Shown piece by piece: positions 1 to 10,100 of a stretch of DNA of 64,000 nucleotides (positions are counted from its first letter, which is position 1; every line of letters starts with the position of its first letter). The stretch lies in the NCBI GenBank assembly GCA_052161645.1, contig CP197414.1. One strand, 5' to 3'. Made by a program: the position numbers and the translations under genes. Below the pieces are notes generated by a model. The model searched no databases and had not been told where the DNA came from. It saw nothing but the letters and a program-made list of their open reading frames with translations. Source of the DNA: Laterigemmans sp052161645. Lineage in GTDB: Bacteria; Planctomycetota; Planctomycetia; Pirellulales; Pirellulaceae.

Positions 1-448
1 CCAGCGAAAGGCGGACGAACCGTACGGGCTGGTTGTCTTGATCGTGCACGGTAAGTGACAACTGAAAACTCGCTTCGCCCGGCAACCCCACGGCCGTGGC
101 AATCCGGTTCACCGCAGCGTCCCCACTGGCAGAGACAAAGTAGTCCCAGACCGCTGCGGCCGATAGGCTTGTATCGCCAGTGCTGGTGACTCGCCCGCTA
201 AGGTCAATCTGCATCTGACTGAAGTTAGCAGGGAGCAAATCGCTGGTGACAAGCCCAGAAAGGTCCGCTTGATAGAGCGCGGCCGCTCCCGCGTGCGCAA
301 GATCGAGGTCGAGTTTTGCGGTGCGAAGTTCGGGCAAGCGATCGGCCAGCGCGGCTGCGGCAGCCAGCTGAGCAGCTTCCTCTGCCGTGAGTCCGCTTCC
401 CGAACTGGGCGCTCCGAAGAAATCGTCAAAGAATACGCTGGCGCTCAT
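1..448 (-). CDS. Phage structural protein (partial, runs off window)
   Basis: The reading frame starts with ATG at 448 directly after the stop codon of the upstream gene (TAAATG arrangement) and stays open to base 1, so its C-terminus is missing. About 149 residues are visible. After an Ala-rich helical stretch (residues about 20-60) it contains short units resembling the repeats of the upstream protein: a 'LPANFSQM' stretch, 'SGRVTS' and a 'LSAAAVWDYF' helix typical of phage tail and fibre proteins. Direct coupling to the protease/tail-repeat gene suggests one transcript of phage structural genes. The exact role (tail fibre, baseplate or neck) cannot be told. The frame is certain; the function is an inference from context and repeat style. 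Confidence 0.6.
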   Translation of the reverse strand, partial: MSASVFFDDFFGAPSSGSGLTAEEAAQLAAAAALADRLPELRTAKLDLDLAHAGAAALYQADLSGLVTSDLLPANFSQMQIDLSGRVTSTGDTSLSAAAVWDYFVSASGDAAVNRIATAVGLPGEASFQLSLTVHDQDNQPVRFVRLSL

Positions 449-2218
449 TTACCTCAGCACCCGGGTTTCAGTAAAGCTAACCGGGTCTTTCCCGGCACGG
501 GTCAATGTGCGTTCTTCACCACTCTTGATTACATCATCGACCGCCAGCGAGGTGGTTTGGATAAAGTCGCTTAGTGACCCCAGCACGTTGTGGTCATGAG
601 CCAAGACCGTATCGAGCACCGCATCGCGGATCACTGCAGCTGATGGAGGAGTTTGCGTGTTGGCGCCATCGGTTCCGCGCATGTCGCTGTTTGCAGTGGT
701 CGTATCGACGAGCGTCACGCGGGAAATGTGACCAGTCGCGTTAATACCGAGGGCAGCGAAGTTTGACGGCAACGCCGCAAGTAGATCGGCTTCATTCAGA
801 AGGCCAGCTAATTGACTATCAAGATTGCCGGATGCAAGGCCGATCGCTGTGCGCACCTCGCTGGCCGACAGCGGAATGACAGTGTTTGCTCCCTCTGTTC
901 CTCGCATGTCGGTATTCGATGTCGTCGTGTCGACTAGCGTCACGCGGGAGATGTGACCGCTGGCGTTAATACCGAGGGCAGCGAAATTGGTGGGCAAAGC
1001 GGCAAGAAGATCAGCCTCGCTAAGCAAAGCACCAAGCTGCGAATCAAGATCAGCCGATGCCAACCCAACCGCAGCCCGCACACCACTGGCCGACAGCGGA
1101 ACAACCGTATTCGCTCCATCAGTCCCCCGCATGTCACTGTTGGTCGTTGTGGTGTCGACAAGTGTCACACGCGAGATATGACCGCTAGCGTTAATACCGA
1201 GGGCGGCGAAGTTGGTGGGCAAAGCGGTAAGTAGATCAGCCTCTGTGAGAAGGCTATTTAACTGAGTGTCGAGATTTGCAGTCGCTAAGCCGATTGCAGC
1301 TCGCACACCGGCGGCCGACAGCGGAGATACCGTATTCGCTCCATCCGTCCCACGCATGTCGGCATTGGTCGTGGTCGTATCTACCAGCGTCACGCGTCCA
1401 ACATGACCGCTCGCACTGATACCGAGCGCCGCAAAGTTAGCCGGTAAAGCCGCTTGCAATTGAGTGTTAGTAACTTTGCTTCCAAGCTGCGAATCAAGAT
1501 TAGCCGACGCCAGCCCAACCGCAGATCGCACACCGGCGGCCGATAGCGGAGCGACCGTATTCGCTCCATTGGTTCCGCGCATATCGCTGGCGTTGGTCTC
1601 TTGCTCTTCAGGCTCAGCCCCTTGTTCGTCAGCGTCCGCTTGTCCGGCAGCCACGCGGGCTTCGGTGTTGTCGTCCGCGCCGAGAGCCACAAACGAGACC
1701 TCGCCCAGCGTCGACTTGCGGGCCACGTAAACCGGCCCTTTGAATTCGCGACCGTTGGCCTGGGCAGCCTTGCCTTCGGGAATGAAGACCACTTTGTCGG
1801 CGCTAGCTCCCAGTGAAGCTTGCCAGGGGAAGCCGTTTTCGCTCGTGGCGATCACTTCCTGAGCGGTGGCGCCCACACCCGAGATCACCCCGGCAACTTC
1901 CAGCGACTGGGGGCTGACCTTGATGTCGCTGGTGTGTCCAACGATACTGCCGCGATCGTGATCCTTGAGGATGGGGCGGCTCTTGCGAGTCACTCGCATG
2001 CCGGCCAGATCGACGACGACCGGATAAGGCCAGCCGCCCAGCCGCATTGCACCACCGGTGTAGGCAGTCATTGAGAACTTGCGGAGGGCCGGCTTACCTT
2101 CCTCGGGCGACTCGGCAGCTTGCAGCGCGATCGATGTGGAATCATCACACACAATCCGCAAGCTACTGGGAACGGACTGAGCATCGTCTTCAAGCGGATT
2201 GGGGGACGTCTTCGGCAT
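449..2218 (-). CDS. Prohead protease-like domain fused to tail-fibre-like repeats
   Basis: The 589-residue product starts at ATG 2218, overlapping the end of the portal remnant by 29 bases. Residues about 45-190 resemble phage prohead maturation proteases: a His in 'LKDHD' (H87), a Ser in 'WQASLGA' (S135) and the family-like ending 'STLGEVSFVALGADDNTEA'. Such proteases process the scaffold and capsid during head assembly. After an acidic linker (195-210) the rest is four near-identical 75-residue units plus a partial fifth, each starting 'DMRGT.GANT' and containing 'LSA..VR.A.GLA' and 'NFAALGI.A.GH'. Repeats of this style are known from tail fibres, not proteases. The usual next gene, the major capsid protein, is absent, so a deletion may have fused protease and tail genes. 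The protease call is moderate; the repeats are directly seen. Confidence 0.6.
   Translation of the reverse strand: MPKTSPNPLEDDAQSVPSSLRIVCDDSTSIALQAAESPEEGKPALRKFSMTAYTGGAMRLGGWPYPVVVDLAGMRVTRKSRPILKDHDRGSIVGHTSDIKVSPQSLEVAGVISGVGATAQEVIATSENGFPWQASLGASADKVVFIPEGKAAQANGREFKGPVYVARKSTLGEVSFVALGADDNTEARVAAGQADADEQGAEPEEQETNASDMRGTNGANTVAPLSAAGVRSAVGLASANLDSQLGSKVTNTQLQAALPANFAALGISASGHVGRVTLVDTTTTNADMRGTDGANTVSPLSAAGVRAAIGLATANLDTQLNSLLTEADLLTALPTNFAALGINASGHISRVTLVDTTTTNSDMRGTDGANTVVPLSASGVRAAVGLASADLDSQLGALLSEADLLAALPTNFAALGINASGHISRVTLVDTTTSNTDMRGTEGANTVIPLSASEVRTAIGLASGNLDSQLAGLLNEADLLAALPSNFAALGINATGHISRVTLVDTTTANSDMRGTDGANTQTPPSAAVIRDAVLDTVLAHDHNVLGSLSDFIQTTSLAVDDVIKSGEERTLTRAGKDPVSFTETRVLR
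686..1585 (-). repeat. Four tandem 225-bp coding repeats
   Basis: Four consecutive 225-bp units encode 75-residue repeats within the protease-fusion gene; a shortened fifth unit follows. They differ mainly at a few codons (T/N/D/E after DMRG, A/S exchanges), which points to recent amplification or gene conversion. Such units can vary in copy number by recombination. Confidence 0.85.
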
Positions 2219-2780
2219 TATCTTCTGTAACCTCAGGTTCAGATGGAGAATCAGACTCGGACTCGAGCGATAAGCCCAGTTCACGCATCAGCGTTAGTTC
2301 TTTGGCTCGCTGTTTTAACTCCGCCTCCCAATCACGCCCCTGCCTTGCAAATTCGTGGGCCAGAGTAGTCGTATGATTGGCGAGGCGGATTTTTTGGGCA
2401 TTGGCTTCTTTGGCGGGATCGACATGTTCGTGGCCGTCCCAGAACCATTGATGCTCGAATGTGCTGTCGAGCGTGCGAAGCGAATTGGGCAAGTAGCCCT
2501 CGATGAGAATGGCTTCGCGGAACCATGCTTTGAGAATGCGATCGAGCACCACGCGAGCAAGTTGCGTCTGCTCAACGCGGATCGATTTATAATAGGTTTG
2601 ATGATCGAGCCGACCGCTGGCATAATTATAGCCCGATGAATTCCCTGCGGCCACGTTAAACGGCATATTCAAACAACGCGCGATTTCGTTGAGGATCTCT
2701 TTCTTGAACTCGGCGTATGTGGTCGATGGCTGCTCGGCTCGCAGACACTTGCGGCGTTTCCCAGCACTACGCTGAATCGA
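2190..2780 (-). pseudogene. Lambda-type phage portal protein, C-terminal remnant
   Basis: The frame reads from an upstream stop at 2781-2783 through residues 'EQPSTTYAEFKKEIL', 'CLNMPFNVAAG' and 'YNYASGRLDHQTYYK' to the stop at 2190. This is the style of the C-terminal part of lambda-GpB/SPP1-like portal proteins, where a Ser-rich 'NYSSAR'-like segment lines the channel. No start codon precedes the conserved part, and the first two thirds of the family are missing; homology ends near 2760, next to the DUF4365 gene. A start inside at 2672 is possible but would not restore function. Its stop overlaps the start of the protease-like gene, as in intact portal-protease gene pairs. I infer that the insertion carrying the DUF4365 and recombinase genes, or a deletion linked to it, removed the 5' part. 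Confidence 0.6.
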
Positions 2781-2839
2781 CTAAACTGATTCAATTTCCT
2801 ATCGCCGACCAAAACCATAACACTTACGAGTGACTCGAA

Positions 2840-3766
2840 ATGCCGGACCCCCTCCAGGAAGACAGAGGACTTCTCAAGCTTCATGGTGCATGCATCGATA
2901 TGAATGCGATTTGGAGACCAACGCCGTGTCACGACGTCGGTGTCGACGGACAAATTGAGTTCCTGGAGAAGAATGACCGCGTTACGAGCACAGGTAAAAT
3001 CCTAGCTGTTCAAGTTAAGTCTGGCCCAAGCTACTTCAAGCACGAGAGTGATGCGCACTTCAGTTACTACCCGAGCACCAAGCATCGAAACTATTGGGCA
3101 TCGTTGAATCTTCCGGTGATTCTTGTTCTCCACAATCCCGATACGGACATCACGCTCTTTACGGCCATCAAGGACCAACTGCGTGATACTGCGATAAAAA
3201 TACCCAAGCATCAGCAACTAACCGCAGGCTCCAGAGATCAGCTACTTGAAATTGCAGTTCTGATGCATGACCCGCTAGCGGTGCTTCAGTCGCTTTGCTC
3301 AACAACAGTACGGGTAAGTGGAGTAACTCTATCTGGCGCCGATTTCCTGCTGGCTTGCTTGCATCCTACTAGCGAATACTTCGAGATTCGGATGGCAAGA
3401 TTCCACGAGCTTTTCTGCTCAATTAGAGGCTCCCAAGCACTAGGTATTGGACAAGACGAGTACGAATTCATTCACCGCTTTTCGATGCTGTGCCTGAGTT
3501 TTGAGATAACATCGAACTTTGCTTTGGACTTCGACCAGCAGTGGTACGAACTCAAGATGGTTCCCGATATCGTTGCCTCATTGACTCCCCTCGGACAACG
3601 TGTTTCGGAATGCTTACGAAAGTCACCGGAGCGATATCTTGCCGTCGAGGCGTTCTCGAAAACTGAGGAAAGCCCTCATGCGATGCATGACCGACTTCGC
3701 AAGCAGTGCCAGAATGCGAGTGATCGAATAGACGCGAAAGACACGCTTTATGCACCGCCTCTATGA
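2840..3766 (+). CDS. DUF4365 domain protein
   Basis: The 308-residue protein has a DUF4365-like N-terminal half: 'ACIDMNAIWRP' and 'CHDVGVDGQIEFLE' are followed by 'ILAVQVKSG' about residues 53-61 and 'YWASLNLPVILVLHN' at about 85-99. The D...Q-x-K pattern (here VDG...QVKSG) is the core of a PD-(D/E)XK nuclease-like fold, and the family is often found in defence or mobile loci. The C-terminal half (about 150-308) is not recognised. The gene converges with the serine recombinase gene and overlaps its 3' end by 19 bases, so both probably arrived together. A nuclease or sensor role is inference; no cognate partner gene is visible. Codon use is more AT-rich than in the prophage genes beside it, consistent with transfer. 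Confidence 0.6.
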   Translation: MPDPLQEDRGLLKLHGACIDMNAIWRPTPCHDVGVDGQIEFLEKNDRVTSTGKILAVQVKSGPSYFKHESDAHFSYYPSTKHRNYWASLNLPVILVLHNPDTDITLFTAIKDQLRDTAIKIPKHQQLTAGSRDQLLEIAVLMHDPLAVLQSLCSTTVRVSGVTLSGADFLLACLHPTSEYFEIRMARFHELFCSIRGSQALGIGQDEYEFIHRFSMLCLSFEITSNFALDFDQQWYELKMVPDIVASLTPLGQRVSECLRKSPERYLAVEAFSKTEESPHAMHDRLRKQCQNASDRIDAKDTLYAPPL

Positions 3767-5619
3767 GACGTTATCCAGCCTCCTTGATGACCAACTTTCC
3801 GAATCAATCCAGCTCTCTCCGCTCGGCGGACGTGGTAGGCGGCGTGACTGGCGTCTTCGGTGCCGATGTGATTGCAGAAGTCTTTTAGGTGCAGTGGCGT
3901 TTTGGATTGCCGGACTAGGTCGGCGATCTCTCGCCAGATCTTTCGTCGGCCGATTTCCTCGTCGGGGATGCGTATGGGTTTCTTGGCGAGCGATGAATGC
4001 ACGGTTAGTTCGCCAAATAACTCAGGATGCTTGATTCCGCCCGTCGTCGCGTTTCGTGTACCGATGGTTAACGAATCAACCGTTAGCCGGATGGCGTGAG
4101 CCAGTTGGACTCGACCGGCTGATTTCAGGTTGGCGAAGTTCTCGCCCATGCGTTCGATCACTTCGATCGCTTCGGGTAGCGGGGCAAGCTCGATCGCTCG
4201 GTTCTCGATGCGTGTTAGAAGGGCTGATTCCTCGTCTCGCCATTGCGAGAGTAGTTTCGATATCGCTGAGAAGTTCTCGCGGTCGGCCAGAGCTAGGTTC
4301 TCTGTCCCGCGTTCGATCTTTTGTCGCACCGATGCGAGCTTCCGTTCATCGCCCGTCGTCTGCTTTGAACGTTTCGTCTTGGCTCGCCGGATCGCATCCT
4401 TGATTTGGTCGGCCGCCTTCGTCTTCAATAGGTGGCTACGCAGCGTTCCAATGACAAACGACTCCAATCGGTCTTGGCGGACGGCAGGGTGTGGGCAATT
4501 AGGATCGAAACCAGGCGTCAACGGAGCGTTTCCACATTGGTAGAAGACCTGGGGCGTGGGTCGGCCGCGTTCTTTTCGGTGGACTCCGTGCATACGGTTC
4601 CCGCAATGAACGCAGCGAACAAGTCCGCTAAGCATGTACTTACCCACGTCGCCACGTTGGTGGCTTCGCTTCCGCGCCGCTAGCGTGACCTGAACAGCGT
4701 CAAAGACGTCCGGCGAGACGATAGCCTCGTGGGCGTCTTCGACGATGATCAAACCCTCTTGGTCGAAGCGGCAGAACTTTGCCTTCGACGTTTTGCCGGC
4801 GACAAGCCTTCCCGCGTAAGTCGCGTTGCGAATCATGCCGAGCACGGTGTTGTAGCTGAACCGCTTGTCAGCGATCGTCGTCAGTCCTCGTTCGTTCAAA
4901 CCGCGACAGACATGGCCCACGGAATGCCCCTGGCGAACCGCCTCGAACATCCAACGTATGCTATCGACAACGGTTGCGTCTTCGGAGGGGACCAACTGCG
5001 AGGACCACGTCGGCGGCTTACGAAACCGTTCTTTGAAGCCGATGCGTTTTACTAGCTTGCCCTGGTCGTCGTACATCTCACGATCGTAGCCCCAGAGCGT
5101 TCCACCGATACGCTTGCCTTGGCTCGCACGCAATCGCTGCCCGCTAACGACGCGGGTCGCGAGCTTGATAGATTCCTCGCGGGCTCCGTGCTGATCAATG
5201 ATGGCGGTGATTATTCCGCCAAGGTCATCGAACCGAAGACGCCCGCGTTGGCACGTCACTATATCGACGCCCGCTTCGCGAAGCAGACGCCAATGGAACA
5301 TGACATCGAAAATGTCTTCGCGCGAGAAACGGCTTTGTTCATGCAACAGGATCGCCTCGAACCGGCCGCGTTCCGCATCCCGTAGCAACGCTTGGAATTC
5401 AGGACGGTTGGCGGATTCGGTTCCCGTTACCGCCTGCTTGCCGGCGAGATGTTTGTCGGCCGCAATCTGCTCGGTCAGCTTGTGCTGCTCCACCGAGCCG
5501 GCATCGCCGGACGCCTTCGCAGGCCCAGCGGCGTTCTCGCGAATTTGTTCTTCGAGGTTTTCAGACATTTTTGATCTTGTAGTGTTTCCGATGTTTCTCA
5601 CTACCTCTAGACCTTCCAA
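3748..5619 (-). CDS. Large serine recombinase (resolvase/integrase family)
   Basis: About 623 residues. 'NRPEFQALLRDAERGRFEAILLHEQSRFSR' residues (about 70-100, quoted only as landmarks NRPEF and SRFSR) match the second half of the resolvase catalytic domain; 'GGTLWGYDRE' starts the recombinase domain at about 170; a zinc ribbon with 'CVHCGNRM' and two later Cys lies at about 340-385; coiled coil and a C-terminal winged-helix-like part follow. Large serine recombinases integrate or excise mobile DNA. The usual N-terminal 'YxRxS' strand with the nucleophilic Ser is not visible: the region upstream of NRPEF begins with a low-complexity 'ENAAGPAKASGDAGS' stretch. The frame is open upstream of the chosen start (TTG) to beyond 5700 without supplying the motif. 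The protein may be inactive or use an unusual N-terminus. Confidence 0.75.
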   Translation of the reverse strand: MEGLEVVRNIGNTTRSKMSENLEEQIRENAAGPAKASGDAGSVEQHKLTEQIAADKHLAGKQAVTGTESANRPEFQALLRDAERGRFEAILLHEQSRFSREDIFDVMFHWRLLREAGVDIVTCQRGRLRFDDLGGIITAIIDQHGAREESIKLATRVVSGQRLRASQGKRIGGTLWGYDREMYDDQGKLVKRIGFKERFRKPPTWSSQLVPSEDATVVDSIRWMFEAVRQGHSVGHVCRGLNERGLTTIADKRFSYNTVLGMIRNATYAGRLVAGKTSKAKFCRFDQEGLIIVEDAHEAIVSPDVFDAVQVTLAARKRSHQRGDVGKYMLSGLVRCVHCGNRMHGVHRKERGRPTPQVFYQCGNAPLTPGFDPNCPHPAVRQDRLESFVIGTLRSHLLKTKAADQIKDAIRRAKTKRSKQTTGDERKLASVRQKIERGTENLALADRENFSAISKLLSQWRDEESALLTRIENRAIELAPLPEAIEVIERMGENFANLKSAGRVQLAHAIRLTVDSLTIGTRNATTGGIKHPELFGELTVHSSLAKKPIRIPDEEIGRRKIWREIADLVRQSKTPLHLKDFCNHIGTEDASHAAYHVRRAERAGLIRKVGHQGGWITSHRGGA

Positions 5620-5724
5620 CTTTTGAGCATAAAAGTCGAAACGAGCATCTGCTTTTTTCGAAAATGTTCTTGCTCTATCGATTGCAATCCCAAGGCTTGG
5701 ATTCAGTGGGCGCAGCGACGTCCT

Positions 5725-5970
5725 TTACTCACCGGCTGATGAGTCTTTTGCAAAACCGGATGGCCGATCTGTTCCGGACAATAGTGATGCCTGCATCGAG
5801 GCGGCCACAGCACATCCGACGAGACGGTCAACCCAGTGGTTGTCGGGTTGTTCGGGGCGGGATTTCCGTTCGTCGACGGTTCGGCCTCGACGGTCGGTAG
5901 GGACGAGGCACTCGGCGGTGACTTGCTCGGAGAACAATCGTTGTTGGTAGGCACGTGTTCCGATGCACGG
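5725..5970 (-). pseudogene. Terminase large subunit C-terminal fragment, copy 1
   Basis: The frame ending at 5725 encodes 'EQVTAE', 'GRTVDE', 'RPEQPDNHW' and 'LVGCAVAASMQ', the tail of GpA-type terminase large subunits (DNA-packaging ATPase/nuclease). The same segment recurs near 36.8 and 48.5 kb. No N-terminal ATPase or nuclease motifs are present upstream. Copy 1 is the most diverged (for example W to R changes in the DEWK and WLDCL stretches) and its end differs from the other two. In gene order terminase-portal-protease it is in its expected place, so this is probably the original prophage location. The family call rests on motif memory. Confidence 0.5.
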
Positions 5971-6410
5971 AGTGTCGAAATTCGTTAGATTGCGAGACCC
6001 CGGTGTCGGCCACCGGAGCATCGAAAATCACCTCGGTCGCGGGCACCCAAGTCATGTCTAGGAGTCCGGCAATTCAGCGAAGTTTGTCCAGCCGTCGCAG
6101 ATTGGGAGTGATTCATTGGCAATGCCTAACGATGTTTTGTACGCCGTTCAGGCGTGCCCGATTCGGCGGCGATCCGCTCGAACGAATGTCTGATTCCAAT
6201 AAACACCAGTTAGCAATGATGGCTAATCATGGGAAAGATCTTCTGGGGCACCCATTCAAGTGCTAACTTGCTTTTGGCTTGTTCTGCCGGTTATGCATGT
6301 GGGATCCGACAGGATGATGGTCATGCCGCGTACAGTGTATAATGGGGAATCCAAATAGTGCAGTTACGCCTCAATTAGCAAATTGAACAAGAGTTGCACA
6401 CGCCAACCCA
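5971..6410. other. Intergenic stretch without a supported gene
   Basis: No convincing coding region. It contains a hairpin-like element around 5999-6020 (CCGGTG...CACCGG) that resembles elements beside the other terminase fragments near 37.09 and 48.32 kb, and the upstream region of the ECF sigma gene. Confidence 0.5.
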
Positions 6411-7070
6411 ATGACAATGCCATCAAGGCCAAACGACGTGAGTAGCCATCCATTAACCCAGTCGTTCGACTTCCAATCGTTTCAAAAGCGATTGAAGGCT
6501 GGCGATTCCAACGCCGTCAAAAAGCTGTTTGACGATTACTCTCGCAGACTCGTGCGATTGGCGAGCAACAACATTCATCCGGCGTTGTTGAAGCGTTTCG
6601 ATGGTGATGATGTCGTCCAGTCAGTGTTTCGCACATTCTTTCGGCGACAGCAAGAAGGCAAGTTCCAAATCGAGCACTCGCAGCAATTATGGCAACTTCT
6701 CGTTACGCTGACTTTGTGCAAGACCCGTACTCAAGCTCGGCGGCATACCGCCGAGCGAAGAGATGTTGCTGTCGCCCATGCGATGTCGGATCCGGATCAG
6801 ATCTTCGACCGGCGGCCATCACACGAAGACGCACTCGCGCTTTGGGAAGAAATTGACCTGGTTTTGGAAGGGCTTCCGAATCGCACAGCTGAGATCATTT
6901 CCATGCGTCTGGAGGGCAGAAATCGATCAGAGATCGCCAAGGAGGTTGATCTGTCACGGCAATCGATTCATCGGATCCTGAAGCTGGTGCAAGAGCGTCT
7001 AACACGGCGTTTTGTACAGATTTCGTCACTGGATGCACCGATTTCGAAAAAAAATGTCGATTCTGGTTGA
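6411..7070 (+). CDS. ECF-type sigma factor
   Basis: The 219-residue protein has sigma region 2 at about 25-95 ('FDGDDVVQSVFRTFFRR', the DNA-melting and -10 recognition part) and region 4 at about 140-205 ('LPNRTAEIISMRLEGRNRSEIAKEV' style helix-turn-helix; landmarks 'MRLEG' and 'SRQSIHRIL'). ECF sigma factors direct RNA polymerase to a small regulon. No anti-sigma gene follows; instead a giant Ser/Thr kinase starts 82 bases downstream. Planctomycete ECF groups linked to Ser/Thr kinases are known, so kinase control of this sigma factor is a reasonable inference. ATG at 6411 is chosen because it is the first start in frame; the ATG at 6417 (M3) is also possible. Confidence 0.85.
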   Translation: MTMPSRPNDVSSHPLTQSFDFQSFQKRLKAGDSNAVKKLFDDYSRRLVRLASNNIHPALLKRFDGDDVVQSVFRTFFRRQQEGKFQIEHSQQLWQLLVTLTLCKTRTQARRHTAERRDVAVAHAMSDPDQIFDRRPSHEDALALWEEIDLVLEGLPNRTAEIISMRLEGRNRSEIAKEVDLSRQSIHRILKLVQERLTRRFVQISSLDAPISKKNVDSG

Positions 7071-7152
7071 CACTCTTTTCCACCACTGCGATAGGATCTT
7101 TAGACCCAGAAACGCACGTTTGGTATAAAATAACTCCAGTCATGGGAATCCT

Positions 7153-10100
7153 ATGTCATTCGCCGATCCATTGGCCGCCCTTGAGGTCAAAGAACGAAAT
7201 GAGCTGGAAGCACTGCTGTTGGATTTTGACGGGAGCTGGGCGCCGGAATCGTTTGAGGGGATCGCAGGTCGCGTCGCTTCACACCCCAGTCAGCAATATA
7301 GCGACCTAGCCCTTTCTGAGTTGGTGAAAATCGATTTACAGCGATGTTGGTCCGCTGGGGACGGTCGCATGCTGGAAGAGTACTTGCAGCAATGTCCTGC
7401 GCTTGGAACCACTGAGACGGTCGACGCAGATCTAGTCGTTGCCGAATTTGAAGCCAGAAGCAACGTGCACGCCGACCTGGTTCTCGCTAGCTACGAGTCC
7501 CGTTTTCCCAAGCAGTTTCCACTGGTCCAACAGTTGGTCAGCGAATTAACGGAGTCGAGCGTGAAAGAGTCGTCACCGAATCCAACGGAACCTAATTTGG
7601 TGCAAGCCTCGATTGATACCAGCCGGATCGACAGCCCGCGGGACACCAAGGACGGAAAGAAACGCGATACCGCCTTGGAGCTGCCTGTTGAGTTTGGACG
7701 CTACCGGATCCTCAAAGAGTTGGGGGCCGGAGCAATGGGCAAGGTCTACTTGGCACACGACAGTCAGCTCGAACGCCAAGTCGCACTCAAAACACCTAAC
7801 TTTAGTGGCTCAGGCGATGACGACATGGTCACCCGCTTTTACCGCGAAGCTCGCGCAGCGGCAAAGATTCATCATCGAAATATTTGTCCGATCTACGATG
7901 TCGGTGAAATAGACGGACGTCACTTCATCACGATGGCGTTCATCAAAGGACGCTGCATGTCGGAATTTATCAAGCCCGACAGATTGCCGCCCCAAAGAAC
8001 GTCGGCGATTTTGGTGCAGCGATTGGCCGTCGCGCTAGCCGAAGCTCATAAGCACAATGTCATTCATCGCGATTTAAAACCAGCAAACATCATGATCGAC
8101 CTCAAGAAGGAACCGGTCGTGATGGATTTTGGATTGGCGCGACAAATGGATGTCGAAAGCCGCGTCACCCAAAGCGGCATGGCTGTGGGGACTCCGGCTT
8201 ATATGTCTCCAGAACAAATCCGTGGCGAGTTGCACGAAGTCGGGACTGCGGCCGACATCTACGCGCTGGGAGTGATCTTGTACGAATTGCTCACCGGGCA
8301 ACTACCATTTCTTGGACCGATTGCCAAAGTGGTCTATGGGATCGTTAACGAGACACCTGCGCCGCCGTCGCAGCTTCGTGAAGACATCGACCGTGAATTG
8401 GAGTCGATCTGTGCCAAGATGATGGCGAAAAACCGCCTAGATCGTTATTCATCGATGGGCGAAGTGGCGGCCGAACTGAAGGCCTATCTCAAGGGGCGAC
8501 GCAAAACCGCACAAGCCAATTCAGCCACACCCGGCAAACCAGCGGCGAGCGTCAGTTCCGGTGAACACCAATTGACTGAAACCGATGCACTCAATGCGTT
8601 TTTCGCAGCACAGACAGACTCAAATTCGCGTGGCACGATGGTCGAGCCCGCTGCCCGATCGACGTCCGCTGCCATCACGGCGCCAAAGATGAGGACGAGT
8701 CAGTTGAACCGAAACAATGGCGGGCGCAAACCGCTGATTGCATCAGGCTTTGCCGGCGGCGCAGCTGTTTTGTTGGGTGTGGTCATCTACTTCAACGGTG
8801 GAAAGGTTGTACTTGATTCCGATTCGAACGCGGTTGTGAAGGTCGACGACGACGGCAGTGTTGCCATCCGCACCGGTCCGGAATTGAAACCCAGCGACAA
8901 AAATTCTACGACGTCCGCAGCAAAAGCATCTATTCCAAGCAAAGCTTCGATCCAGGCATTTAATTCGTCGTTCGATCCGAAAGTCGAACTCGTGAATGAG
9001 TGGGACCATGGCGCACCGAACGCCTCGAACTGGCATTTGGCAACCCTTTCGCCCGACGGAAAACAGGTTGCGTTTCGATTGCGCGAAGGTCCGCTCATCA
9101 TCTCCGATTGCGAATCAAAGCAATCATTGGATATCCCCATTGAAATGGAAAACGCAATCTCGCTTGCGTTCTCTTCCGACGGGCGGCTAATCGTTACGGG
9201 GCACGAAGACAAAACAATTCGACTTTGGAATGCAGAAACGTTCGAGCAAAAAGGTGAGCCGTTTGAATCGCCAATCGAGCCGAGTGTGCCATGGGTACAC
9301 CTTTCGGCCGACGGTACAAAGCTGATTGCATTGGCCAATGACCATGCCAAACTCAAGGGAGAGTCAACGTTTCTAACCTGGGAGATTTCAACTCGGAAGC
9401 TGATTAGCCGATTCCAAGCCGGAGTGGATGATCAGCGACTTGCCGACAGCATCGATGCATCAGCGGATGGGCGTCTGGTCGCGGTCATCAGCCTCCGCAG
9501 CGGCCCAACCCTCTGGGATACTATGACTGGAAAACAGGTCCCGGTTGAATTCGAGTACGACGAACAAATCGCGGGAATGAAACGTATCGCTGGCATGGAT
9601 CTCTCGGCAGATGGCTCTCGTTTGGCTTACGGAACCGTCTGGGGAGCCGCTTCCTTTGCCGCGATCTTAGACACGTCGACGGGAAAAGAGCTTTGGAATA
9701 GCGGGCCACAAAAGGGGCGAGTGCATTGTGTGCAATTTACCAACGACGGCCAATGGTTCGCCAGCACCGCGGGACGTGACGGCGGCCATCAATTGAGTTT
9801 GTGGGATGTCCAATCTGGGAGCGAGATTGAGCGTTGGACTTATCAGCACCGTTCGGAAAGCGAGAATGCAGATCGAGTCAAGTTTCTATCTTTCTCCGAT
9901 AACGGGACACGGTTGTTACTCACCGGAGGATACATGCCGGTCGTTGTATGGAATCTTTTCGAGAAAGCCGCCATCGATTTGAAATCTGAGGCGGAAGCCG
10001 CAGCAACGCGGGTGAAAGCGACTCGAATGGCAGAGACTTCGCCCGACGATCGTGAAATCGCCGAGCAGTTCGTGGATTTTGGTGGCGGCGTGCAGTTGGC

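Noticed and set aside
109..429. 106-codon minus-strand frame at the window start
   Set aside because: Another minus frame (448 to 1) is open, coupled to the upstream gene and has phage-like repeats; this one is a shadow.
8787..9356. 189-codon minus-strand frame within the WD40 kinase gene
   Set aside because: Antisense shadow of a well-supported gene.
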